A stretch of 64,000 bases of DNA from Paragordius varius (taxonomy: Eukaryota > Nematomorpha), in NCBI GenBank assembly GCA_964247055.1, contig OZ176054.1, positions 3,658,001-3,722,000 of the forward strand. Reading direction: 5' to 3'. Made by a program: the position numbers and the translations under genes. A model generated the notes under the pieces. It saw only the letters and a program-made list of their open reading frames with translations, was not told the DNA's origin and did no database searches. This document shows, in pieces, positions 37,401 through 49,600 of this stretch (positions are counted from its first letter, which is position 1; the number at the start of each line of letters is the position of its first letter).

Positions 37401-40400
37401 TGCTCAAATTGATATGATTGACTGTTCTCACTTTTACACTTTTTTAAGAGACTTATAAATTTAGTGATTTTATTTTTAATAAGATTGCTCAAATTTTTGT
37501 AAAAAATTGATTGGTAATTTTGTTGATTATTGATCTCAATTATCGAAGAATCTAATGTATAGTCATCATGCGTCAGAATATTATTAATTATTTTTTCTTT
37601 TTTTAAATCCTCCTTGTTAATTTCCTGTGTAAGGTTTTGAAAATTTTTGTCAATATTGCTGATAACTTTGGACAAAACTTTAACATGTGATTCAAGGCTA
37701 GAATTTGTCTCAAAAAAGAGAACGGATTGTAAAAATGAATCAAAATGCCAAAACATTTGGAGGTAAGTAATGAATACTAACCCAAACATTGTTTTATTTG
37801 TTTCATCTAAAATGTAAAAAACATAAGAAATTATATTTTATACCATAATAATAAGCAAAAAATGAGCCAAAATTAAATACCAAAATTAATGATTTAAATT
37901 AGTAGAAAACGATCAATAATTAAATTTTGAAAATAGTATACCTGCTTCCTTATTATTTTGATATTTGTAATCTTGTAAGTTTAATCCATACCTATTATTT
38001 CAAAATATATAAATATTAGTGAACTAACTATATATAAAAATTATGAGAATGTTATCAAGAAAGTTATTATTATTATCGGTTTCTTACAAGTCATTTTGAA
38101 GTCTTTGCTTTAAATCACATAGTGTATTGTATTCATAGGAGTTATCATTATGATTATTATTATTTTGGGAGATGTAATAACCAATCAAGGTATTTAATAT
38201 GGTGACTTTCATGTCATAAATGTCATGGATATAAATTAATTGAAGCGCAGATAAAGGAGGCAGATATTTCAATTCCACGCTAATGCCATTTACAATATCA
38301 TACCTATCATGCGGAGTCGCAGTTCCTTCATTCTAACAACGGAAAAATTAAAGAATGTGTGTGACATATAAAATCAAAATTAATATACCATTTACACTTT
38401 AAATTCACCCTTGAACAATTCAAATTCACCCTAAAAAATATATGATAATACCTATATTTTTTTGCTATTTTTAAAAAATTGAAATTTAGATTGTAATTAA
38501 AATAATATACTGAAAAATAATAAACTTAGCTATAAAAATATATTTCACACATTAATAATGAGTTATATTAGCCCGATAACACATAATTTATTTTTAGGGT
38601 GAATTTGAATTGTAAATGGTATAATTAAATTTACACAAAATTTCTAAATTAAAATACCGGTTAGATAGTGTGACTACTTTTGAAAAGTAACCAGTCAAAA
38701 AAGGAACATTATAACAAAAATATGACGTGATAGTAAAAAGTTAATTAAATAATTGGGCCATAACTTCATAAATTATTATAATTCAATTATATGTTATTAA
38801 CGTTATCAAAAGCAATTTAATTGTAATTAAAATCGTTTTTTATCTAATTACAAAATATGTTTGCATTTATGAAATTCGATTATGCCGTGATATACTGCAT
38901 TCATTAGAATACCGGTTTTTAGCATTTGAAACGATGAAAAATCCAAGTCTAAATCACATGTAAAGTAAAATTACTCTCTAATTTAATTTCATATAAAATA
39001 AACTGTCCATAATAGAATACAAACGTATTTGCACATATAATATCACTATAAATTTATTTTTTTAAAAATAATTCATACCTTTGCAAATATTATTGGTTTA
39101 AGGAAACCAAGTTCATTTAATGACGTCTGAGATTGAGTAAGCTCCTCATCCAATAATAGCTTGGCATAAAAGAGTCCCATTGATTGTGGGGCAGTTAAAG
39201 TAATCAAATTTTTGGGTCGACATAAAAGGTTCTGCAAACATTAATAGTTAACATTGTCGTAAATATGTCAAATCGATTATAATCAAAAAATAAATATATT
39301 CCAAATCAGTTGATCTGTCTTTGTGTAATTAAACTTTATTTTTGTCTCTAAAGGTTATGACCCTGTGTCTTAAAAACTATAGATCTTATCAAACAATGCG
39401 TTGGCTTTATGATTAACAAGCGCTTATGAATCAAATTTATTTATAGTTGAGACTGTTTGGTCTTTAAACCGCAATACGATCTGAAAACATTATATCATTA
39501 GATTTTTCCACCAAAAATATATTCCCTTAAATTAAAATCAATTTAACACCAAAGATTTTTAATTATCGGTTAAGTTACTTTTAATAATAAGAAAATAATG
39601 TTAAATTTATATTTTAAATACTAATATACAAAATTAGCGTCATAATGAACGATATACCTCGGCGTAAGATTTAGCGAACAAAAATATTTCACAAAAGTCG
39701 GCATGTCTTTTAGTTATTTCGATTGCCGAAAATGTTATTGTAAATTTGACCGGTTTTTTAATGTTTGATGGGGCCCACATTGATAAAATATTTAGCGGTA
39801 TGTTATAAGATTTTCGATCGATCTTTGATTTTTTTAAATCGTGAATTTTTTTGTACCGTTTAAAAATTGAATGATGATGATAATGTAAATCTTGCTCCAT
39901 TATTTGGGCAACACTTAGATTCTTAGTGTAATTGTAGTGACGAAAAAGGGTTGAAATTACATTTGGTAAATTTTCTAAATAATGTATGGAGAAATAAAAG
40001 TTTTAAATTTATACGTTTGAGTTCTATCCAAGTATTCATTCATCGGTTATATATAAATACGTCACCTCAATCTTTTTTATTTACTAGAATAAGGATTGGC
40101 ACCGGAACCATTGACTCTTTTTATATATTTTGGATCTAAAAGCAATTTCCTAAAAAACGGGTCTAAACTTTTTTATTATCTCTTTTTTCAGTTGATGCAA
40201 TTTAACTTTATTATTCAAATTTAGTTAATATTATATTATGGCATTTTAGTCACATTCTACAAATTAGACGATCCACTTAAAAAATGGAACCAAAATGAGC
40301 AATTTTTCTGGAAATCTTTTCTCAAAAATGTGTTTGTAGCTTAAAAATAAAATTGACTAGAAATTTGAACCGTTTTCAATTTCAATCCCTGCTCCTAGCC

Positions 40401-41391
40401 GGTATATCAAAATATGTTAAAAATCTATTCTAATATTTTCACCAAATTATAACTATTTATATGTAAATTACAAATGACCATAAAATTAATAATAAACCTG
40501 TTTGAATTAAATCTATTTTCGACAATTTCTTCTGACATTGTTTTGTAATTAAAACCACAAACGGTTCTGATATGCTATAAATGTCCCGAAGATTTTCATG
40601 TTTATCTTTATAATTGTAAATTTTGGGATGTACGTCAATTTGTTTTGGTTTTAATTTTTTATGGCATTTAAAAGTGAAAAATAATTTTTTATTCAAGGGA
40701 TGAAATCTATAATCATATTTATGATTGAGAAAAATAACGGGTTCATCTATATTTTTAACCTAAACATATAAATTAAAATGTTACAGTTTTTCTTTTTTGG
40801 GGAGGGGATGTGTTTAAATCACTATTTTTTAATTCTGGTTTATATATAAAATTTGTATATGGATAATTTAGAGATATTTTTTCTGTTTTTATATCTAAGG
40901 ATTTCCATTTGTGATTCAATAATTTATATTTATTGACATTAAAGAATGGTTCTTCGATTAAATATTTGTCTGGAGTTTTATCCCTTTTTTGATGTACATA
41001 TTTATATATGGATCTTTTTGCATTCTTATATGGTTTTAAATTAAAACATTCCTCAGATTTTTCCGGAAATATATATTTGCATTCATTGACGTGAAAGATA
41101 TTGGGAGCTAAGGGTTAAGGTAAATAATACTTTTTTCAAATTTTTTAGCGGTAATATGAATTTTATCTTCGCATAAGATCCATTTATATTTATTTGCAAG
41201 TCTCTGGTTATGCTATAATATAATTTGTTATATCTAACCAAAATATCGAATTCTAAATCCAAAAAAATTGGCATAACGTCCAAAATTTGAAATTTAAATT
41301 TTGGAGGAACACATGATTTATTACTTGGTAAAATCAAAATGAAATAAAAAAGTTGGTCTAATTGTTGAAAATGCACTAAAAATAACTGAAA
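31429..41391 (-). CDS. Large protein with a C-terminal von Willebrand A-like domain, family unknown
   Basis: About fourteen minus-strand exons join with matching phases: near 41391-41140, 41012-40775, 40760-40502, 40006-39652, 39236-39078, 38337-38091, 37989-37942, 37814-37280, 36840-36563, 36014-35785, 35076-34863, 33723-33432, 32762-32177 and 31853-31429 (stop). The product is over 1,100 residues. The N-terminal third is predicted mainly beta. The middle includes a conserved-looking patch, LKYLPPLSALQLIYIHDIYDM, in the exon at 38337. The C-terminal part (exons at 35076, 33723 and 32762) has the strand-helix order of a von Willebrand A domain: HLAIIMHAIGSTEAF, SAGIIFDSS, GSNAINFAIETV, YQIVWLLVTDI, then CGTIFKVYYL. 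The metal-site DxSxS is replaced by HAIGSTE, so metal binding is doubtful. The start codon is unresolved: the first exon follows an acceptor (TTTCAG before 41391). Some joins, notably near 41140 and 35785, are less certain. Confidence 0.5.
33786..33925. mobile_element. Small palindromic miniature element
   Basis: Inverted ends GAGACAACCATGC and GGAGACAACCACATAA (right, read inward) flank about 140 bp. Internal sequence (ACTTGATTTTTTTAA, TTATAAAATAA) matches the element at 28244. It lies in an intron of the large VWA-like gene. Confidence 0.55.
35255..35390. mobile_element. Small inverted-repeat element
   Basis: A perfect 10-bp inverted repeat, AAAAGTGTGG at 35255 and CCACACTTTT ending at 35390, bounds 136 bp in an intron of the large VWA-like gene. 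No second copy was noticed. Confidence 0.45.
36077..36343. mobile_element. hAT-type miniature element
   Basis: A 267-bp element with ends CAGAGGTATCCAACAC and CAGGGGTGGCCAACAC (right, read inward) and GGGCCGC blocks inside each end. Flanking octamers are CTTTAAAC and TTTTATAC (6 of 8 match). It lies in an intron of the large VWA-like gene. Confidence 0.8.
38384..38623. mobile_element. TATACCATTTACA-ended miniature element
   Basis: A 240-bp element with perfect inverted ends TATACCATTTACA and TGTAAATGGTATA. Each is followed by copies of AATTCACCCT or its complement. The core AATGAGTTATATTAGCCCGA is shared with the element at 58451. It sits in an intron of the large VWA-like gene. Confidence 0.85.
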
Positions 41392-41867
41392 GTTGTGAAA
41401 TTGCAAGAGTCAAAATAAACAGTGAAAATGTGTTGTTGTTGTGGTACATTAAAAATTTATAAAAAAGGGTATTGTATTTGTACTTAAATTAACATTTTTA
41501 AAAAAAATGATTAACCAATTAATTTTGGCTACAAAGGATATATTTAAAAACGTTTTTATAGCTTACACTAAACATGTAATGTGCTAAGGAAAAAATTTGT
41601 TTTTTGTAATCAGTTATACTGCAATATTCTAATCATAATTTGCAGGCATGATTGTAAAATAAAATATGAAAAAAAATCTAAAAAATGTTTAAGGTAGTGT
41701 TAACAAGATATTTAAAAAAAGATTTTTATGTGACATATTTAGTAGTTGTTCGTTTGCGTTAGAATAAATTTCTTTTGTAGCCAAAATTAATTATGATTAA
41801 TCATAATGATTCGATAAATAAATATTGGTACATTGTAGTGTTGCAAACACACACCTACACCCACAAA

Positions 41868-44209
41868 CTAATAAATGTAAGGAATCAGTCTGTAAGGGAC
41901 TTTGCGACAATAATCTTCCCAATACTTCCCATACTTTTGACTGCATCTTTCCTCATCTCGATACACACGATTTATCAGGAGCGTAAGCATAAATGCTATG
42001 TAAAAATATGGATATAGCGCTTGAGTTATTGGGCCACATGCTAAACACATACAGGAAGCTAAAATAATATCCCCAGTGTAATTAAAATGTCGAGCTACAC
42101 CCCAAAACCCTGATGTAAGCAAAGCGCTATGGTGAATAGCACCGTCAGATGTGGAATATTTGGTTGGGACATAAGTTGCTGGTTTTGAACTACCTCCTAT
42201 CAAACCCCCAAGGTAACGAATGTAATACGGTTTACCTGGAAAGATTACATATACATAATTATATAAAGACAAGTTATGAATATGTATAAAATTGAAATCC
42301 TTTGAGCTATGTCGCAAGAGGTGTTTTAGACCGTTATCCATTTAGACCAGGAGTTAGCACGCCGTCTTCCGAGACTTTACGTGCGGCCCCTGAAAAATTT
42401 GTAAATTAAAAATTTACAAAATTTTAATTGAATTAATATTAACAATTTTTTTTAATTAATCTATCTAATTGGCAGGAATCAAATAATATGGAGTTGCCAT
42501 TTTAGAGTTTTATATTTAAAATTTAATAAATTATTAAATAGCCATATATATATTTGGATCTATTTTTTAAGTCAAAATGCGGCCGGCGAAGCCATTTGTG
42601 TTGGACACCACTGATTTAGACAGAGGTTTTTATTTCTTCGTTTAAATAAAATACTTGAATTAATCCATTCTATTATTATAACGTTTTTGGTAAAAAAACG
42701 AAAATACCACCAAGATTTCAAAAATGAAAGGTGTAAAAATAGTAATTGATCAAAATTTATAAAACTTTATTAATAATTTATTTTAACGGTATTTTACAAA
42801 AAAATAAGACATGTTTTGCATGCTAGCTAAATTTTACACGAACTTAAATTCATACAAAACATCTATGATAAAGTTTTTAAAAACATCATTTAATTTTTGG
42901 CCTTTGGCGCCCTCTTTCAAATTAAAATTATACTGTTATCTTTTGTGTGTAAGTATATTTTACACATGATGAAACTTATAAATTTTGGTAACGAACATGG
43001 TTCAAGGCCAACGTACTAAAATACTATGCATGAAAAAAACAATACAGCTGGATAAAAACTGCAACATCTTGAAATGCTATCAAATTTAAATTTAAGAATA
43101 TATTGTGAGAAAAATAAAAATACATGTATAAATAGTGTTATTTAAGTATGAAAAATGTTTTAGCCACCACCTGCCGTAAAAGCCAATCTAAATTGATCTT
43201 TTTGGTTATTTGTGAGTCGAAAAATGGTGTAACCCAAAAGTCCAAGGGCTAAGAGTATGTAAAATTTATACGGTCCAAGCACCACTAAGTTACGTGATAA
43301 GTATTGAGCTTGTAGGGTATACATGAATGGGAGCCAAACCAAATCCCCCCATGCCAAATAAAAGCCAAAATGATCATGGGCAATGTCAATCGTTCTCAGG
43401 TACCAATCCTCATTCACGAATAAATCAAGGGCATAAATACCTTGGAGAATATTGACTAAAATCATTGAATCAGACACGGTCCCAAATTTACGGAATTGAT
43501 AGGCGGCGAATGAAGCATTAATAAGGGTCCATGCTATGATCCCAGGACGTCCATTGTGAAACAATTTGAAATCAAACGCCTCAGTTATCCGGGGGTTAAA
43601 CTCGATACCCATGTAAAAATCGTAGAGGGAAGAATCGCTAAATTTTCTATCTTCCGGGTGATTGGGCCACACATATGCTTTGATATAAACAAAAAGGGAT
43701 AATGCATAAGCTAAAATGTTTGACGCTATGAGTAACCCTCCCCAATTATCAGCGATATAAAAGAGGGGATTAAATATATTCGGATAAAAAATGGAGAATA
43801 CGATAAATAGGATATGTGATATGATCCAGGCAAAAAGTCCATTGACTTTATATATTGGCAAATTTCCAGCTGGTGTTATTTGACCCTTTGTTATTTTACC
43901 TGGTAAACTTACATATAAAATTATTTGGAATATATACCATGACAACAAAGCATACATAGCTGATAATTCAAATTTGGGGCCATAATGTTTTAAAAAATAT
44001 TTTATACCTTTGAAATATATAAGGGATATTGGCTTGATAATATTGCAACCGAAATAGGTCAATGAAGACCAATAATACACAACTAAAAAGGGACAACATG
44101 TTAAAATCAAGAAAGTTGTTATAAATGAAATATATTTATCTAGCGCTGACTTAGAATGTGAATAACGTCCCCATGAATTGTTGGCTGATATTTTGGAATC
44201 TGAGACCAT
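41868..44209 (-). CDS. DHCR7: 7-dehydrocholesterol reductase
   Basis: DHCR7 reduces the C7-C8 double bond of 7-dehydrocholesterol with NADPH in the ER membrane, the last step of cholesterol synthesis. Two exons, 44209-43171 and 42235-41868, join through GCAG|GT..AG|GT to give 468 residues, against about 475 in vertebrates. It has many membrane segments. Family blocks include FNPRI, FDFKLFHNGRPGIIAWTLIN, EDWYLRTIDIAHDHFGFYLA, WGDLVWLPFMYTLQAQYL, NQKDQFR and, in exon 2, SGFWGVARHFNYTGD and the terminal KVPYRLIPYIY. The RHFNY form separates it from the delta-14 reductases LBR and TM7SF2, which have RHPNY. Exon 2 opens with about a dozen residues (LGGLIGGSSKPATY) absent from the vertebrate protein. 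The 935-nt intron contains a hAT-type miniature element with perfect duplication. The ATG at 44209 is the first in frame. Confidence 0.95.
42348..42613. mobile_element. hAT-type miniature element with perfect target duplication
   Basis: A 266-bp element with ends CAGGAGTTAGCACGCC and CAGTGGTGTCCAACAC (right, read inward), flanked by a perfect 8-bp duplication ATTTAGAC (42340-42347 and 42614-42621). It sits in the DHCR7 intron 105 bp upstream of the exon-2 acceptor. Confidence 0.9.
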
Positions 44210-46627
44210 GCTATTTAAATTTTAAAATAATTAACAACAAAATGTGAAAGGATGATTGTATTGCGCTTGATTTTTTCTAGGCATAAAAAGAGTAATTTTG
44301 GTAAATTCATGCATTTATCTTTTTAATCCATTAATATAATTTTGGTAAGTGATTTATACTTGAATATTCTAAAAAAATTTCCAAAAAATATTCTAATTTT
44401 AAAAATTGATGTTTGCAATTGCATCCCAAAACTATTAATTTTAATAATAATTTTATTACCAAATAATTGATTGAAAATTAATTTGTTTTAAAAGTCCCCA
44501 TTTTTAAAATATCTCCCTATAAGCCAGTATTATAACCATTTAACCAAAACTCTAAAATTGACGGCTAAAACCTTGAAATGAAATTTTTTACAAATTTAGC
44601 TTATGAAAAGAACATTACTTTATATATTAAAATCGATATCCTACTTAAGATATCACGCTCTGAAGTTTTGAATTTTTGAAAAGGTTTAAGTTAAATTATT
44701 TAAAATATATTAATGGTTGGCCGAAAGTGACAATTACGTAGTTATTTAGACAAATGCATTCTCTTCAAGGTGGAAATTATTTTTTTTAGAAATTCATGAG
44801 GGTTAATCTAAATAAATTAAATTTATGACCTTTTACGCCCATCTTTTAAATTTTTTTAATTTGTTTAAAAAATTTCAAACGTTTGGCCAACAAATATTTT
44901 TAGTTAAATATCCATTATTAAATTTGAAACAATTTGGATACAAGAATACACTAGATGTTTTTAACTAAGCTCTAAATCTCAAAAGGGGAATCACAAAAGT
45001 TCAAAAGGCCCTTTATACTCAGCAATTGATGATTTATCTAGTGATTCTATGATGAAACTATAATATTCCATTACCGTTTGGGGTAATTTTATTTCACAGC
45101 GCAATTTATTTGAATATTTATAAGTGTTTAAGCTAATAAGCCTAATTCGAAAATATGCTTTTTTAGTCCTTTAGACGTAACTATAAATTATTTTTAAATC
45201 GTAAAATTGTAAAAAAAACCTCATCTCAAACTTTTTTATCGCCATTTATTAGATTTTTTCAAATCTCTAATGCAGACAAATAAATGTATATTATGGTTAG
45301 AAAACAAATAATTAACAATAGAAAGCTTTCAGGCTCTATTTCACCAGTAAAATTAGATATATTTTCATCTTTATATCAGCTGTTTCCAATCTTGTTTTGG
45401 ATGTCGCAATTTTAGACTGTAAAAGTCACACAACTGTCAAAAATTTAAGCTTTTTTTGTAATTACATGTGAACAATGATAAATAATTAAATTTTAACTAA
45501 TATAACGTTCAAAACTAGAGTGTTTTTACAAAAATGAGCTATGAGATTGTAAACAAAAGGTAAACTAGGACAAAAAAGTAAGGTAGTGGTAATACATATC
45601 ATTTAGGTTGGTATCGATTCAATTATTAAGTACCTCTTCACAAGAAAACAATTTTATTAAATTAAAAATATGTTCAGAGAAGAAAGCTTATGCACACGGT
45701 TTTACGGCTTTACGGCTTTAAACTTCCCTAAATATATCGATTGGCACCTTATAGTTGGGAATTAAGTCTAGTTATATTATTGATGGCTCTGTCTTCCAGA
45801 AACGATAGGCATTCAGACGTTTCAATGTGTCCTTTTCTTACATATAACACAGTCTCTAAAATAAAATAACCGTAATGAAGCATATATATTTTGATAAAAA
45901 AATGTAATAGGACTATCAAAGTGCTTTTTTGACGAATAAGAGTCTAAGAAATTTACTTATACTTTTGTGAAAGTGCTCCATAGAAGAAAATGGCAAACTT
46001 TCCGCACATTATTTGAAATAAAATTTCTGTAATGAAAGGTATATGTTTCATTGCAAAAATCTCACAAAGGAAAAGCCACACAATATTTTTGTAAAATTTT
46101 AATTTTTAGATGTAGAATTCGAAAGTCCCAAATTGTTTCCTTTTAAAAGAGGCTAGTTTTTATAAAAAAACGCAATCATGAAAATGTCTTTTTGATATCA
46201 ACTAAAATTATTATTTAAAATAATGCATAGTTCTTCAAAAGTTATTTGTTTTTAATATGGAGTTTCTAATATTTTTTAAACTGAAGCGTTTTTTTTCACA
46301 AATAAAATAATTTAAAAAAATGTGCCATTTTTTGATCCTTACATAAAAGTTTAAAAAACTTTCTTAAATAATTCGTAAGGGTCACAACCAAGAGCACCAT
46401 GACAATCCTGATACATTTCCTATCAGAATCTATATACATCAGGATGTTTTTTATCCCCGCTTTTTTATACTGTGTATATAGGTGTTAAAATTATTTTGCT
46501 TTATTGAATTTACATTTTTAAAAATTTAATCGAATACCCGCATAAATTTACAAGAAATCTATCGTAAAGAAGCACACACTTGTTATTTATCAGCTGATTT
46601 AAGATCAATATTTTTTTGGACTGCGTC
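44210..46627. other. Spacer between divergent DHCR7 and WBP2
   Basis: No exon is visible. The stretch holds the second copy of the dispersed repeat seen at 15.3-16.8 kb (about 45090-45600), here without either insertion. A direct repeat TTTTACGGCTTTACGGCTTTA lies near 45701. Promoters for both flanking genes should be here, but no clear core elements stand out. Confidence 0.45.
45090..45600. repeat. Dispersed repeat, uninterrupted copy
   Basis: Matches the two halves of 15290-16760 on both sides of each insertion there. Near 45290 it reads ATGTATATTATGGTTAG, where the other copy has the Helitron-like element. Near 45560 it reads AACAAAAGGTAAACTAG, where the other copy has the 391-bp miniature element. 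It therefore preserves both empty sites. Confidence 0.7.
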
Positions 46628-49600
46628 ATGGCACTAAACACCTCTGATAAAAACGGTGGTCTTTTGATATATAATGGTGAAAGGTATTAATATATTTTTA
46701 TTAAGAATATTTTTATTTGTCAAAAAAATGGAGTTTGTCCTGATAGATGACCATAAGAAAGAGATGAAAGGCGATGGCCAATTGTTTTTAACATCACATC
46801 GAGTATACCTATATGTATATACAATTATTTTATTAGATTGTTTTTTTGAACCTAAACAAAAAAGACCAGTTTAGATCGTTTAGTATTCCATTTTCTTGTA
46901 TGGATAAAGTTGAATTAAAACAACCAGTTTTGGGAGCTAATTACATAGAAGGACATGTAATGGCTCAACCTAACGGCAATTGGAATGGTACAGGCAAGTT
47001 TAAGTTAACTTTCACCACGGGAGGCGCGACAGATTTTGGCAGAGCGCTTTTAAATGCAGCACAGAGAAGTATTATAAAAAATATTAAAATAGTTGCATTA
47101 AAGATACGCTATTTTATTTAACACTTCATTCATAGATTGAGAAAATGTATTTATTTAAATATTAAACGGTACATTGTGCCCTAAAATGGGCATAAATATT
47201 TCAAAATTTTTATTAATTTTATAAATTCAACAAGGGGTTTAAACCATTATTCCCATATTAGATGAAAAATTAAATTTGAGTTAATATATAATTTCTAAAA
47301 TAATATTAATGCAACCATATCAAATCAATTTTTATTCGTATGTTTTAAGGTGTTATTAATGGCTTGCATTATAAAAAGATTTTTCTAAGGCATTATCCAT
47401 GATAAAGAATTGTTTTATTTCGTTTACGGCAGTGGTTTCCAACCTTTTTTATGCCTCAAAATATTCTTTCGTTATTTAAAAAAACAAACATGAAAATGCA
47501 AAATTTAATTGTATTATGAAACTCATTATCAATAAAATCCTTGTATCTCCAATTTTTGAAATATTTTTCCCATATCGGTAATCATATTAACCTTCAAATT
47601 AATTTTATTTTTTAATTGAATTGTCCAAATTTTTTGCGTCTCCCCCTACATTTTCGACGCCCTATTAAGAACGAAACCTTATCTTTACGGTTATTAAACA
47701 GGGTTCAGGAAATTTTTATTTTAAAATATTTTTAACGGTAATAAACTTTTTAATTAAAGTTCCAATCAATTTTTTTAAACCGATATCCTGGATATTGAAA
47801 TTAAGATTTAGCAATATAATTTATTTCCTTGTTAGACACAAATTTTCGTAATTTTTTTATAAGATGAATTACTACTTAAAAAGAAAAAATGTTTTTTTGG
47901 GACAGATTTGGAAAAAATTTTACTGTTTTAAAAACTTTTTTAAAAAGAATATCCATTTTTGTAAAACCATTAAAAACGAAGGCTGAATAATATTTTTATT
48001 TGTCAACATGTTTTTTTAATCAAAACATACTTATATATTTAGTGCACTAATAAATGTTAGCATTCTAAGTCAGGGATGTCCAGCACGCTTTTTTTCGGAT
48101 ATTCTAAAAAATATTAAAAAAATAAAAAATTAGATTTCAATTAAAAATTTACGATTAAAGATACATCATTCAAAATTGTAATCAAATAAAATAAATGAAT
48201 AAAGACCAAAAATTATCAAAGCAGCCGCGAAGATATTTGTTTAGGACATACATACATTATTGTAAATCAGGTGTATTACTAAATCAAATCAATGGAATCG
48301 GTTCAAGGATTACCAATATAATTTTTTTTTCATTAAATTATCAACATCTTATTACTTTAATATTTCTCAAACCATCATGACATTATTTAATTTATGATTA
48401 TAATTTGACAGTGTTGAACAGGGGCGGACCTCCACCCTATGAACCGCCCCCGCCTCCGTTTAATCCGGCGGCCCCAGGAATGTATGTTGCACCCCCTGAT
48501 GCTAATGTCGGCTTTCCAATGCCCACAAACATGTTTCCCCCAAGTCAAATAAGTAGGAGATTTAATTTTATGATTATATTTTTAGATAAATATAATTGCA
48601 TGTTTTTACGTTTTAATGATATAAATTAATGAATATTGAATATTTTATTTATATTTATTTAAAGTGTGCTTAATTGTTATACTGATCTTTCATGCAGATA
48701 TTTTTGTGTGTTTATAACTAAATTTATGGAAACAAATTAATTAGTTAGGGTTTGCTATTTTGTTTAAATCGTATTATATAATAAGTAAAATGAGCATTAT
48801 CTAAATTTCTTTTAATTTTATTCAGTAATCTCGATTATAAATTTGATTTTTTTCGTCTGTTTGACAGATGAGCCAATATTAGTTTCAAACGCTCCCCCGC
48901 CTTACCCTGGAATATATCCGCCATTACCTGACGCACCACCTTATTCAGGAGCAGGTCTGTAATTTTGCTATTGATTACGCTACGAAATATATTTAAAATT
49001 ATTTTTTTCAAATATATATATATATATCACTATAAATAATTATTAAAAATTGCCGAAACTAATAAATCTACACATCATATTCACCCATAAACACTTATAA
49101 TTCACCTTTGATTTTAAATTTACAATTTGAACATTTATAATTCACCTTTGATTTTAAATTTTATCCTGAAAAATTTTTTTATGTTGGGCTTAATTAAACT
49201 CATAATTGACAAATTATTATTTTTTGGCATAATTCATCGATTTTCATGTTTTATATACGCTATTTGGCCAGACACTGAATTATATATACTAATTGTAATC
49301 ATTTGTTATCTAGAAGAGATCAAAGATCCTAAAATATGATTGTCTAAAATATTAGGCCTTTTTACGTTTTCTCTTTATAATTCAAATTTTGCATAGTATC
49401 CAGTTTAAATTCTGTTTTTTATATTTTTTATTTCATATAGTTGGAGGAGGACCAACAGTTGCACCAGCATATTATGATCCACAAAATCCACAGAATATGT
49501 ATGTTCCGGTAAGTAAATTATTCTAAATCTTTTATATAAACGCTAGGCTATCATCATTTTAAAATGACTAAAGTGGATTGTTTTAATCTAATAAATTACA

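Noticed and set aside
38280-38303. A 24-nt intron inside an exon of the VWA-like gene
   Set aside because: GTATGATATT...GCATTAG has the right borders, but its length is a multiple of three with no stop, and without a known family the frame cannot decide. Left as coding.
31429-41391. Calcium-channel alpha2-delta or CACHD1 identity for the VWA-like gene
   Set aside because: These also carry VWA domains, but the long N-terminal region, missing cache domains and lack of a clear membrane anchor in this reading do not fit.
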